This document shows, piece after piece, positions 38,792 through 47,242 of a stretch of DNA of 64,000 bases. The stretch spans positions 124,001-188,000 of the forward strand of contig NZ_SUND01000006.1 in assembly GCF_005280205.1 (NCBI RefSeq), given 5' to 3'. The translations under genes were made by a program, and so were the position numbers. The notes beneath the pieces are model-generated. The model searched no databases, was not told the origin of the DNA, and saw only the letters and a program-made list of their open reading frames with translations. Source of the stretch: Bacillus yapensis. GTDB taxonomy: Bacteria > Bacillota > Bacilli > Bacillales > Cytobacillaceae. Numbering within the stretch: the first letter of the stretch is position 1; each line of letters begins with the position of its first letter.

Positions 38792-40813
38792 ATGAATAAA
38801 GGAAAACCATCTTATACTTTTCAAGCAGAAACAATAGAGAAGTCGGTGTCTAACACCAATCAATCTGTTAAAAAACAAAACCAGAAAATCACTTTGAACA
38901 ACCGGCAAGAAAAAATACTAGCATTGTTGCTAAACAATAATAAAAACGAAAATATAAAAATTAGTAAAATAGCAGAAACACTTCAATGTTCTGAAAAAAC
39001 GGTAAGAAATGATTTTAAAACGATTGATGAATGGCTTGAAAATGATTATCAAGCAAAAATCATTCGAAAACCAAACATAGGAGCAAAGCTTGAAATTTCA
39101 AGCGATGAAAAAAAGAAATTACTCGATGACCATCAAAATCATCAAAACCGTCTAAATAAAACATATGAAAAGGAAAGAAAAGAAGAAATCCTATTCATGC
39201 TTTTAAGAGACAATAAAATTTTATCTCTTCAGGAGCTATGCGAACAATATTATGTAAGTAAGCAAGTTATCAAACAAGATTTACATGAAATTGGGCAATG
39301 GATAAAAACTTTTCACTTATCAATCGAGTCCAAACAAAAAATTGGCTTGAAAATAATTGGAAATGAAAAAAATAAGCGAGAAGCCCTGCTTCGAATACAT
39401 CAATTTACACAAGAAAAAGACAAATTATCTTTCTTTGAAAAATGGTTTTCGAATTTTGAAATCACGAAAACAAAGCAACAATTAAAAAAAATAGAAAGTG
39501 AATTACATAAAACTTTTACAAATGAATCAATGGATAATTTAGTGTTGCATTTATTGATAATGGTAAAAAGAATTAAGGCGAAGCAAACGATTCAGTTATC
39601 GATAAATGAACAGACAAATTTAAAAAATAATAAAGAATACGTTGTTGTTCAAAACCATCTGAAAGAGCTAGAAAGATCATTTGTGATCAAATTTCCAGAA
39701 GAAGAAATCAGCTATTTTCTTCTACATATCATTAGTGCAAAAGAAAAAGGGAAACCCGATTTTGACAAAAACGTATTATCACCGAAAGTAATAACGCTGA
39801 TTCAGGCGATGATTAAAAAAGTTTCCGAGCAAACCGGCATTCAACACGAAGTCGACCAAACACTAGTAGAAGGACTTATGATCCATATGAAGACGACGTA
39901 TGAGCGACTCGAGTATCGTCTATATCATCGAAACCCACTTCTTGATGATATTAAAAGAATGTATTCGTACACGTTTGATACGATTTTTCACATTACAAAA
40001 GAAATGGAAAAAGAAATTGGGTTCATTCTCCCAGAAGATGAAATTGGTTATTTGGTTCTTCATTTTGAAGCATCAAAAGAGCGGATTCAAAAAGAAGACG
40101 GGAAACATAAAAAAGTTATTGTTGTTTGTTCGATGGGTATTGGCATGTCCCAGCTATTGACGACAAAATTGGAACGAAAATTTCATTCTCTTGATATTCT
40201 AAAATGTGTTTCGCTCGAGGAAATGGAAGAAGTCATAAAGGTAGAAAGACCTGATTTTATTATTAGCACAATAGCGCTAGAAGAGATTGATTATCCGTGT
40301 ATTACGATATCTCCGCTTTTTCAAAAAGAAGAAGAGGAAAAGATAAAAAAGTTTATTGCCAATTTTAACGTAAAAGAAAATCAATTTCCGATTTTAAAAA
40401 AATTCCTACAAGAAGATTTGATTTTGATAAAAAAGGAAATGACAAATCAAGATGAAATTATGGAAGAATTAAGTCAACGATTGCAAGAAAAAGGGTATGT
40501 AAATACCGAATATCTAAAGGATGCAAAGGAACGAGAAATCCTAGCGTCAACAGCGATTGGGGCAGAAATTGCGATCCCGCATGGGCACCCGAAAAACGTG
40601 TTAAAACAGGGAGTGGCACTTGCTATTTTAAAACATCCTGTACTCTGGAAAAATCAACTTGTATCAATTGTCTGTATGCTTGCAATTAAAGATGCAAAAG
40701 ATGAAAATATTAAAAAAATGTTTGAAGAAATCAACCTTTTAGGAGAGAATCGCAAAATCGTTGAAACCTGGAAGAATGCCAGTTCAAAAGAAGAATTCTA
40801 TCAATCGATATAA
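38792..40813 (+). CDS. PRD-containing PTS-controlled transcriptional activator (MtlR/LicR type)
   Basis: A 673-residue regulator. Order: two N-terminal HTH domains (about 35-90 and 125-170), two PTS regulation domains (about 210-320 and 325-430, with conserved His in each), an EIIB-like domain with VVCSMGIGMSQ (C446), and a C-terminal EIIA-like domain with IPHGHP (H597). Such proteins activate their PTS operon when the sugar transporter drains phosphate from them. Lys/Glu-rich codon use (many AAA, GAA) differs a little from the neighbours. It lies directly upstream of a matching EIIA-EIIB-EIIC set, which is its likely target. Confidence 0.93.
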   Translation: MNKGKPSYTFQAETIEKSVSNTNQSVKKQNQKITLNNRQEKILALLLNNNKNENIKISKIAETLQCSEKTVRNDFKTIDEWLENDYQAKIIRKPNIGAKLEISSDEKKKLLDDHQNHQNRLNKTYEKERKEEILFMLLRDNKILSLQELCEQYYVSKQVIKQDLHEIGQWIKTFHLSIESKQKIGLKIIGNEKNKREALLRIHQFTQEKDKLSFFEKWFSNFEITKTKQQLKKIESELHKTFTNESMDNLVLHLLIMVKRIKAKQTIQLSINEQTNLKNNKEYVVVQNHLKELERSFVIKFPEEEISYFLLHIISAKEKGKPDFDKNVLSPKVITLIQAMIKKVSEQTGIQHEVDQTLVEGLMIHMKTTYERLEYRLYHRNPLLDDIKRMYSYTFDTIFHITKEMEKEIGFILPEDEIGYLVLHFEASKERIQKEDGKHKKVIVVCSMGIGMSQLLTTKLERKFHSLDILKCVSLEEMEEVIKVERPDFIISTIALEEIDYPCITISPLFQKEEEEKIKKFIANFNVKENQFPILKKFLQEDLILIKKEMTNQDEIMEELSQRLQEKGYVNTEYLKDAKEREILASTAIGAEIAIPHGHPKNVLKQGVALAILKHPVLWKNQLVSIVCMLAIKDAKDENIKKMFEEINLLGENRKIVETWKNASSKEEFYQSI

Positions 40814-40821
40814 ATTAAAAA

Positions 40822-40866
40822 AGACGAATTTTACCGTAATATACGGTAATAATTCGTCTCTTTTTA
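40822..40866 (+). terminator. Hairpin between the PTS regulator and EIIA
   Basis: AGACGAATT pairs with AATTCGTCT, with an inner ACCGT/ACGGT stem, followed by CTTTTT. It separates the regulator from the transporter genes. Confidence 0.85.
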
Positions 40867-40941
40867 TGGAAAAAAATGCAGTAATATAAAAACATCGAGA
40901 GCATGATAAAACTTTCAAAGTACAGGGGGGGATTATAAAAC

Positions 40942-41379
40942 ATGTTTTTATCAAGGTTAACAAAAGAATTGGTGCAATTTGAAGAAAAGATAGATTCATG
41001 GGAGCAAGCCATTGAACTCGCATCGAACCCGTTGCTTGAAAATGGATCCATCAAAGAAAGTTATGTCAAAGCGATGATTGAAAATGTCAAAAACTTTGGA
41101 CCTTATATTGTGTTAATGCCGCAAGTGGCAATGCCGCATGCCAGACCAGAGGATGGCGTTGAAAAAACTGGAATTAGCCTGCTTGTTGTAAAAGAAAAGG
41201 TATTATTTGAAACAGACAAATCGGCCAATCTCTTTTTGGTTCTCGCAGCAGAAGATGCAACAAACCATTTAACATTACTTCAAGAAATTTCTGATTTTTT
41301 ATCAATCGAAGAAAACATTGAAACATTGTTAAATGCCACAAATTATGAAGAATTTTTAAATAATCTAAGGGGGAAATAA
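40942..41379 (+). CDS. PTS EIIA component (ascorbate/mannitol-fructose type)
   Basis: A 145-residue phosphocarrier that passes phosphate from HPr to EIIB. The active-site histidine is H66 in AMPHARPEDG, and the overall pattern (MIENVKNFGPYIVLMPQ) is that of the UlaC/PTS_EIIA_2 group. A GGGGGG site precedes the ATG. EIIB starts 2 bases after its stop. Confidence 0.92.
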   Translation: MFLSRLTKELVQFEEKIDSWEQAIELASNPLLENGSIKESYVKAMIENVKNFGPYIVLMPQVAMPHARPEDGVEKTGISLLVVKEKVLFETDKSANLFLVLAAEDATNHLTLLQEISDFLSIEENIETLLNATNYEEFLNNLRGK

Positions 41380-41381
41380 AA

Positions 41382-41654
41382 ATGAAAATTTTAGCAGTAT
41401 GTGGAAACGGACTTGGAACAAGCTTTATGCTTTCACTAAATGTCAACAAAGCATTAAAGGAATTAAATATTGATGGAGATTGCAAAAACATGGATTTAGC
41501 CAGTGCTAAAACAGAACAGGCCGATTATTACATCGGAAGTCCTGAAATTATGGATCAACTAAATGATGGAAAGAAGAAAACGATTCGTGTCGTTAATATG
41601 GTGAACTTAAATGAAATTAAAGATGCGTTAAAAGCGCATATTTTGGAGGGGTAG
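41382..41654 (+). CDS. PTS EIIB component (ascorbate type)
   Basis: A 90-residue lactose/ascorbate-type EIIB with the phosphocysteine C7 in AVCGNGLGTSFML. It hands phosphate from EIIA to the incoming substrate at EIIC. Tightly packed between EIIA and EIIC. UlaB-like proteins have this length and motif. Confidence 0.92.
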   Translation: MKILAVCGNGLGTSFMLSLNVNKALKELNIDGDCKNMDLASAKTEQADYYIGSPEIMDQLNDGKKKTIRVVNMVNLNEIKDALKAHILEG

Positions 41655-41658
41655 TAAG

Positions 41659-42921
41659 ATGTTTGACTTAATTATGAAAGATATTCTCGGAACACCGGCG
41701 ATTTTAGTTGGACTCTTCGCTTTTATCGGACTGCTTTTACAGAAAAAAGGCATTGCAGATGTTATTTCCGGTACACTGAAGACCATTATGGGCTTTATTA
41801 TCCTTGGAGCAGGGGCAACTGTATTACAAGGGTCTTTAAATATATTTAGCCAAATGTTTGAAAAGGCGTTTCATATTGAAGGGGTTATCCCAAATAACGA
41901 AGCAATCGTAGCCCTTGCCCAAGATGCTTTTGGAGCAGAAACAGCGATGATTATGCTCTTTGGGATGCTTGTGAATATTTTACTCGCACGCTTTACAAAA
42001 TTTAAATACATTTTCTTAACTGGTCACCATACGATGTTTATGGCATGTTTACTTGCAGCGGTATTATCGACATCTGGTTTAAGTGGTGCGATGCTTATTC
42101 TTGTCGGATCTGTGATTTTAGGACTTTTAATGGTGTTAATGCCAGCGCTTCTTCAACCGACAGTAAAAGAAATTACAGGTTCTGATGATATTGCAGTTGG
42201 TCATTTTGGTTCCATTGGTTACTTCGTAGCAGCAAAAGTAGGAAAATTAACTGGGAACAAACAACAAACAACTGAAGAAGTAAAGGTGCCAAAATCACTT
42301 GGATTCTTACGTGATTCATCTGTCGCACTTGCTCTTACGATGACGTTAATGTTCTTTGTGGTCGCTCTTGTGGTTGGACCAAACTTTATTGAAGAAGAAT
42401 TAAGTGGTGGAACAAACTACTTAGTATTTTCTCTAACACAAGCCATCACGTTTGCCGGTGGTGTGTTCATTATCTTAGCTGGTGTAAGAATGCTCATTGC
42501 AGAAATTGTTCCTGCATTTAAAGGGGTCGCTGATAAAGTGGTTCCAAACGCAAAACCAGCGCTTGATTGTCCAATCGTTTTCCCGTTTGCACCAAATGCG
42601 GTTATTATCGGGTTTTTATCAAGCTTTGTAGCAGGACTAATTAGTATGTTGCTTCTACCAATTTTTGGACTTGCTGTAATTGTTCCAGGACTAGTACCTC
42701 ATTTCTTTACAGGTGCTGCAGCAGGGGTATTTGGAAATGCAACAGGAGGTCGTAGAGGAGCTATCTTTGGAGCATTTGCAAACGGCCTTTTAATCAGCTT
42801 TTTACCAGCTCTTTTACTTCCAGTTCTCGGATCGCTTGGGTTCGAAGGAACGACATTTGGCGATGCAGACTTCGGTGTAGTTGGGTTAATTATCGGGTAC
42901 ATCATCAGTCTATTTAGCTAA
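41659..42921 (+). CDS. PTS EIIC component, UlaA/SgaT (ascorbate) family
   Basis: A 420-residue membrane transporter of the UlaA fold, with about eleven helices and conserved segments such as FLTGHHTMFMACLLAA, CPIVFPFAPNAVIIGF and GRRGAIFGAFANG. The family takes up L-ascorbate, but relatives act on other pentitols or uronates, and no ascorbate-phosphate catabolic genes (UlaG, D, E, F-like) are beside it, so the substrate is uncertain. Confidence 0.9.
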   Translation: MFDLIMKDILGTPAILVGLFAFIGLLLQKKGIADVISGTLKTIMGFIILGAGATVLQGSLNIFSQMFEKAFHIEGVIPNNEAIVALAQDAFGAETAMIMLFGMLVNILLARFTKFKYIFLTGHHTMFMACLLAAVLSTSGLSGAMLILVGSVILGLLMVLMPALLQPTVKEITGSDDIAVGHFGSIGYFVAAKVGKLTGNKQQTTEEVKVPKSLGFLRDSSVALALTMTLMFFVVALVVGPNFIEEELSGGTNYLVFSLTQAITFAGGVFIILAGVRMLIAEIVPAFKGVADKVVPNAKPALDCPIVFPFAPNAVIIGFLSSFVAGLISMLLLPIFGLAVIVPGLVPHFFTGAAAGVFGNATGGRRGAIFGAFANGLLISFLPALLLPVLGSLGFEGTTFGDADFGVVGLIIGYIISLFS

Positions 42922-42965
42922 TAAAAAGATATTCCCAAATGAAAGATAGACAGGTAGGCTTCTTG

Positions 42966-43012
42966 GAGGGCATGAACTCGGTATTGTACCGGGCTCATGC
43001 TCTTTATTTTGC
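42966..43012 (+). terminator. Terminator of the PTS operon
   Basis: GAGGGCATGA and TCATGCTC pair around an inner CGGT/ACCG stem, followed by TTTATTTT. Confidence 0.75.
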
Positions 43013-43051
43013 CCTTCCGCAATGATTGTATGTTTTTTTCGTGTGATTTTT

Positions 43052-43107
43052 GGCAAAAAGAAAAGCACCTCCCATTGTTAGATTTAAAGTTTCTAACATG
43101 GAGGTGC
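43052..43107 (-). terminator. Terminator of ylbA
   Basis: On the minus strand GCACCTCC and GTTAGA pair with TCTAAC and GGAGGTGC (43065-43107), followed by TTTTCTTTTTG. Confidence 0.88.
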
Positions 43108-43138
43108 AATTCACAAATGTGCCGATTTTTTCTTATTA

Positions 43139-43498
43139 TTAGTTTGAAAAAGTATCAATAACTGATTTTACTTCAGTTAAAATCTTTTCGCATTGACTTA
43201 CTAATGTTTTTGGGAAACTCTCGCCTTCACCATATTCAACACCGTGTGGATAGTAGTGTTTGCCAAGTAGAGGAGTTAATAATTGAATAACTGCTTTATT
43301 TGCGCCTACATCACCTTCAACAGCATAGCCAAGGACGCGTAGGTAAAAAACGCCTTCTTTTAATTCGAATTTACGATCGTAGGATACTCTTTCATAATCC
43401 CATTGCTCTGCGCGAACCAATCCGTAATCAGCCATTACATCATCTAGTCGCTTTAAATCTGCTTTAATCTCTTCATATCCTAAATTTTCAAATTTCAT
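43139..43498 (-). CDS. ylbA: YugN-like family protein YlbA
   Basis: A 119-residue soluble alpha/beta protein (MKFENLGYEEIKADLKRLDD ... FYLRVLGYAVEGDVG) of the YugN-like family (PF08868). No signal or membrane segment. Position matches B. subtilis ylbA, after ctaG, apart from the inserted PTS island. Function unknown. Confidence 0.88.
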   Translation of the reverse strand: MKFENLGYEEIKADLKRLDDVMADYGLVRAEQWDYERVSYDRKFELKEGVFYLRVLGYAVEGDVGANKAVIQLLTPLLGKHYYPHGVEYGEGESFPKTLVSQCEKILTEVKSVIDTFSN

Positions 43499-43725
43499 CT
43501 TAATCCCTCCTAAAACAAATAGAACGTAAACGTAAGTATTATGTAAAATTTACTAAAATAATCTCAAATCTAATAATAGTTGAAAAGTGAAAAAGTTGCA
43601 ATGACATCGTAAAAGAATTCAAAGTTCTTTCACTGTGGAAGAGGAAAAATTATTCACAAGTTAATTTCTGAAATCTTGGGAATGATAACTAGATGTATGA
43701 GCACTATTTTTCGGAGGGTGATAAT

Positions 43726-44160
43726 ATGGAAAAAATCAGGGATATCATGAGTGATGAGGTGGAGTGTTGTACATTGCTCGACAATGTGTATGAAGTGGCT
43801 GTGAAAATGAAGGAATGGAATGTAGGAGCAATTCCAATTGTAGACGGTGAAAAGCTTTTAGGGATGATTACGGACCGAGACCTTGTTGTTCGAGGGATAG
43901 CCGAAAAGAGACCGGGCTCGACAAAGGTCGAGAAAGTTATGAGTGATTCACTTATTACGGTTACACCAGAAACAAGCTCGGAGGAAGCGGCAGAATTAAT
44001 GGCTAAGCATCAAATTAGAAGACTCCCTGTAGTTGAGGGAGACAAATTAGTAGGAATTGTGTCATTAGGAGATTTTGCAGTTCGAAAACTTACAGATAGC
44101 CAAGCTGGTGAAGCTTTATCGGAAATCTCTGAGAACGACTATGGCCACATGCAACATTAG
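43726..44160 (+). CDS. ylbB: CBS-domain protein YlbB
   Basis: A 144-residue protein made of two CBS domains: about 1-62 (RDIMSDEVECCTLLDNVYEVA ... GMITDRDLVVRGIA) and 70-128 (KVMSDSLITVTPETSSEEAA ... GIVSLGDFAVRKL). Tandem CBS pairs bind adenine nucleotides. I start at the ATG 43726 (MEKIRDIMSDE), which follows CGGAGGGTG; the frame is open 11 codons upstream. Ligand and role unknown. Confidence 0.9.
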   Translation: MEKIRDIMSDEVECCTLLDNVYEVAVKMKEWNVGAIPIVDGEKLLGMITDRDLVVRGIAEKRPGSTKVEKVMSDSLITVTPETSSEEAAELMAKHQIRRLPVVEGDKLVGIVSLGDFAVRKLTDSQAGEALSEISENDYGHMQH

Positions 44161-44191
44161 AGGACACCATGTGTGTTCTCTTTTCTTTTGG
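44160..44191 (+). terminator. Terminator of ylbB
   Basis: GAGGACAC pairs with GTGTTCTC (one G-T pair) and is followed by TTTTCTTTT; it begins at the stop codon. Confidence 0.72.
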
Positions 44192-44302
44192 AGAGAAATT
44201 TTAAATTACTAGTTGAAGTAATCATATTTCTCTATTACTCACATAGAATGATAGAAAGAATTACTAGAGTTAATTGTTTTGTAAAAGAGAGGAGGATACG
44301 TT

Positions 44303-45355
44303 CTGCGTGTACTTATTCGTATTTTTGTTGTAATGGCAGTAGTACTATCTATCGTATTTTATTTACATCTATACCTTTTAGAAGATTTTTTTCCAAAAGA
44401 TGAAATTGTAGCTTCTCAAGTGAAAGCAACAACTGAAGTGGAGGAAAAGGAGCAAAACCAGATAGAACTTCCAACAGAGGGACTAGCCACGTTTATTGGT
44501 AAGGATGCAGCCTATGTTGAGGAACAATTAGGACAACCAGAAAGAATTGACCCTTCTGCATATGATTATGATTGGTGGATTTATAAAAAGGGATTGTCAG
44601 AGTACATTCAGGTTGGAATCGCCAATAACAAGGTAGTTACGCTTTATGCTATCGGTCAAGACGTAAATATTACCCCATTCAAGATTGGAGAAAAGGTCGA
44701 AAATCTCTATGCCAAAATACCAATAAAGTCTAATATCAACGTTGAAAACGAGGGGAGTTCGTACCGCTTTGAATTGACAGAAGAGGATATAAATACTCAT
44801 CCCCTTGTGCAAATAGGTTCTTTTTATGTTCAGGTTTTTCTAGATAAATTTGATGGTACCGTTTCGAGTATTCGCTTTATGGATGCCGAAACGCTGATCA
44901 AACAGCAGCCCTATGAGCTTGTATACTTAGGAGAGCTTTTACAAGCAAGCCCAATTGATGCTGAAAAAGAAAAGGCAATTTCCACGGGGGCGAGCCAGCA
45001 AATATTTGACATCTCTAATTTGATGCGCGTGCGACATGATTTAAAACCTTTAGAATGGGATGAGAAAACTTCTGAGGTTGCCTTGGCACATAGTGTGGAC
45101 ATGTTTGAGAGTCAGGAGTTCTCACACACTTCTCAAAAAAATGGGGAGTTATCGGATCGACTCGAGGAAGGGGAAGTCTTTTATCAGTTGGCAGGAGAAA
45201 ATATCGCTGCAAATTATACGGATGCACCAGCTGTGATGGAAGGTTGGCTGAATAGTAAGAGCCATAGGGAAACGCTCTTAAACGGTGAGTTTACCCACCT
45301 CGGTGTAGGGGTCTATCAGCTTCATTACACGCAAAATTTTATTCAAAAGTGGTAG
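44303..45355 (+). CDS. ylbC: Membrane-anchored CAP (SCP/PR1) domain protein YlbC, probable CTG start
   Basis: About 350 residues: an N-terminal membrane anchor, a CAP-associated domain (about 60-200, FIGKDAAYVEEQLGQPERIDPS), and a C-terminal CAP domain (about 225-345) with NLMRVRHDLKPLEWD, ALAHSVDM, FSHTSQ and AGENIAAN. The first ATG at 44333 has no ribosome site. A strong GGAGG (44291-44295) sits 7 bases before a CTG at 44303; starting there gives MRVLIRIFVVMAVV, with Arg residues in front of the membrane helix. I therefore prefer the CTG start. Function unknown; probably acts outside the membrane. Confidence 0.85.
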   Translation: MRVLIRIFVVMAVVLSIVFYLHLYLLEDFFPKDEIVASQVKATTEVEEKEQNQIELPTEGLATFIGKDAAYVEEQLGQPERIDPSAYDYDWWIYKKGLSEYIQVGIANNKVVTLYAIGQDVNITPFKIGEKVENLYAKIPIKSNINVENEGSSYRFELTEEDINTHPLVQIGSFYVQVFLDKFDGTVSSIRFMDAETLIKQQPYELVYLGELLQASPIDAEKEKAISTGASQQIFDISNLMRVRHDLKPLEWDEKTSEVALAHSVDMFESQEFSHTSQKNGELSDRLEEGEVFYQLAGENIAANYTDAPAVMEGWLNSKSHRETLLNGEFTHLGVGVYQLHYTQNFIQKW

Positions 45356-45358
45356 GAT

Positions 45359-45419
45359 GAGTGGACGAATTAATTTTCGTCCACTCAGGCTGTTGACAAA
45401 CGTTTTCAATCAGCCTGAG
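45359..45419. repeat. Two overlapping hairpins between convergent genes
   Basis: GAGTGGACGAA (45359-45369) pairs with TTCGTCCACTC (45376-45386). CTCAGGCTG (45384-45392) pairs with CAGCCTGAG (45411-45419). They share three bases, so the two folds compete. Neither has a T run. The second resembles the hairpin at 63027, suggesting a dispersed repeat. Confidence 0.6.
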
Positions 45420-45430
45420 AGAAACTGCTA

Positions 45431-45808
45431 TCAATGATTTCTGACTTCGTCCACTATTTTTTCAATCCTATTAAAAAGAAAAACGTCTTCTTTCCAATTT
45501 CCAAATATCCGAATCGTATCTCCGATTTGATAGTGATAGACAGGTTGGACATTCTTATATAGTGGAATCATTCTTCTGACCCTCACGGACTTATGAACCG
45601 TTTGGACTACTAAATCGGTTACTAGAACGTAATAATGATAGTAAAAACGTTGTCGTTCCTCACGAATTTCTTTGATTACACCTACTACAATTGCTTCCTC
45701 CATTATATTTTCCAATTGCAGCCATTTTTCTTTTTGTTTATTCATTTCTTTTTTCGTTATCCAGAAGAAATATATACACAAAATTGGAATTACGATTGCG
45801 GTAACCAT
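45431..45808 (-). CDS. Single-pass membrane protein, unknown function
   Basis: A 125-residue protein with one N-terminal membrane helix (about 2-17), a charged stretch, then a soluble beta-rich domain (AIVVGVIKEIREERQRFYYHYYVLVTD ... YHYQIGDTIRIFGNW) that looks like a small OB-like or SH3-like barrel. I do not recognise the family. It lies on the minus strand downstream of the thioesterase gene, 32 bases apart, and may be cotranscribed with it. Confidence 0.6.
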   Translation of the reverse strand: MVTAIVIPILCIYFFWITKKEMNKQKEKWLQLENIMEEAIVVGVIKEIREERQRFYYHYYVLVTDLVVQTVHKSVRVRRMIPLYKNVQPVYHYQIGDTIRIFGNWKEDVFLFNRIEKIVDEVRNH

Positions 45809-45840
45809 AGGAACACCTCGTATAAAAAATAGGCAGGTTA

Positions 45841-46317
45841 TTATTTATTCTTTTTTAGAATGAAAAAAGTTCCTGATGCTTGAGCAATTTTTTGTCCATC
45901 TGACCGGAATACGTCAGCAGAAACCAACATCGTTTTTGTACCATGATGATCGATTCTTGCTCGACAAGTAATCGAGTCACCAATGCCAGGTGCAATATAG
46001 TGAATATTAAGCTGACTTGTGACAGCTGCAAATCCTTCTGGGAGAGCATTATGGACCATCGCACCCATACATGTATCGATCACGGTTGCAGTGATGCCTG
46101 CATGAAGGATATTTAATGGGTTATTCACAAGCGTATGAAGTGGGATTGTAATTTCAAAGAAGTTCTCTTTTAAACCGCCCTCCATATGAAGAAGACTATT
46201 GATATATGTATGCTGTTTATTATTTAAACCTTCGAGAACTTGTTGTAATACACTTAGATCCTCGTCTGAACCCTTTTCTAATATTTCCGTAAATAATTGC
46301 GTGATGTTCTCTTTCAT
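45841..46317 (-). CDS. PaaI-family hotdog thioesterase
   Basis: A 158-residue protein with a hotdog-fold acyl-CoA thioesterase domain (about 40-155): NILHAGITATVIDTCMGAM holds the usual His-Gly helix start, followed by TSQLNIHYIAPG and the strand ASGTFFILKK. I use ATG 46317 (MKENITQLFTEIL) with an AAAGGTGA site; the frame is open 8 codons upstream. Substrate unknown. Not present at this place in the B. subtilis cluster as I know it. Confidence 0.83.
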   Translation of the reverse strand: MKENITQLFTEILEKGSDEDLSVLQQVLEGLNNKQHTYINSLLHMEGGLKENFFEITIPLHTLVNNPLNILHAGITATVIDTCMGAMVHNALPEGFAAVTSQLNIHYIAPGIGDSITCRARIDHHGTKTMLVSADVFRSDGQKIAQASGTFFILKKNK

Positions 46318-46465
46318 ATCCGTCACCTTTCTTCGTTTCATCTGTTTCCCTTAATCACAATTTTGTAGTCCTTATCATATCGTACCATAGGTGAATAATT
46401 CACATATAGAGTAAAGTTTGAATTGATTTACTTAGAAACAAGCCCTTTGTTAGAGGTGAAACAGT

Positions 46466-46873
46466 ATGTCAAAGAAAACTCTCCATCCATCTGTACAGCA
46501 ATTTAAAGAATTCGTTAAGAAAAATCCCAAAATAGTGTTGGAGGTAAGAAAAGGAAGAACCAACTGGCAAGATTTATTTGAAGAATGGTATTTACTAGGT
46601 GAAGACGATTCCCGTTGGGATGAATTTAAAGAAGGAAATGCAACAGCCTCTCCTACAAATGATGAAGGGAAAAAAGAATGGATGCAGCAAGTAATGGGAG
46701 CGGTAAAAAATATGGATACAAATCAGCTTCAGAACCATATTTCGAGCCTGAGCCAAGCTCTTGGGGCCATTCAAGGGTTAATATTGCAATTTCAGGGAAA
46801 CCCTCAATCTAAAGTGTCTAGGGGAAATAAAGCAAATCAACCCCAACATCCGTTTCAATTTAGAAAGGATTAA
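46466..46873 (+). CDS. ylbD: YlbD family spore-coat-associated protein
   Basis: A 135-residue hydrophilic protein with the family start LHPSVQQFKEFVKKNPKIV and the aromatic WQDLFEEWYLLGEDD, then a Gln/Asn-rich tail. B. subtilis YlbD is annotated as a putative coat protein. AGAGGTGA precedes the ATG. ylbE follows after 15 bases, so the two form an operon. Confidence 0.88.
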   Translation: MSKKTLHPSVQQFKEFVKKNPKIVLEVRKGRTNWQDLFEEWYLLGEDDSRWDEFKEGNATASPTNDEGKKEWMQQVMGAVKNMDTNQLQNHISSLSQALGAIQGLILQFQGNPQSKVSRGNKANQPQHPFQFRKD

Positions 46874-46888
46874 TAGGGGGTATTTAGC

Positions 46889-47128
46889 GTGAGAAGAGAG
46901 ATAATGGAAGTAATTTCGGCAGACGCTGATTTAAAAAGATTTCTTCACGAACAGCCGATTTGGTACCGAAAGCTCGGAAGGAATCCAGGAGACTTACAAT
47001 CATTTCAAATTGCGGCGTTACAGTATCATAGAAAAACAATCCCTGATCGTGTTGAAAAATTTTCAACAGGCGTACAGATGGCTTCAATGATGATGGGAAT
47101 GTTTCAGGCGATGAATAGTCAAGCATAA
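46889..47128 (+). CDS. ylbE: YlbE-like protein
   Basis: A 79-residue protein (MRREIMEVISADADLKRFLHEQPIW...WYRKLGRNPGDL) of the YlbE-like family, ending in a Met-rich helix (MASMMMGMFQAMN). It starts with GTG at 46889 after AGGGGG; an internal ATG six codons in is less likely. Second gene of ylbDE, closed by a terminator. Function unknown. Confidence 0.88.
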   Translation: MRREIMEVISADADLKRFLHEQPIWYRKLGRNPGDLQSFQIAALQYHRKTIPDRVEKFSTGVQMASMMMGMFQAMNSQA

Positions 47129-47168
47129 GCAGCTTTCTCGTGTAGTTTGAGAAGGCTGCTTTTATATT
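47128..47168 (+). terminator. Terminator of ylbDE
   Basis: AGCAGCTTTCTC (47128-47139) pairs with GAGAAGGCTGCT (47149-47160) with a G-T pair, followed by TTTTA. Confidence 0.82.
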
Positions 47169-47242
47169 CAAGGAAATAGAGTAAAAATAATGAAGATAGT
47201 TAACAATATGCTTAAATCCGGATCATGAACGGGGGACCCAAG

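Noticed and set aside
40815-41054. Minus-strand frames opposite the start of the PTS EIIA gene
   Set aside because: They are shadows of EIIA and of the hairpin before it, without start signals.
44173-44403. Plus-strand 76-codon frame upstream of ylbC
   Set aside because: It overlaps the ylbB terminator tail and the real ylbC start in another frame, with no ribosome site.
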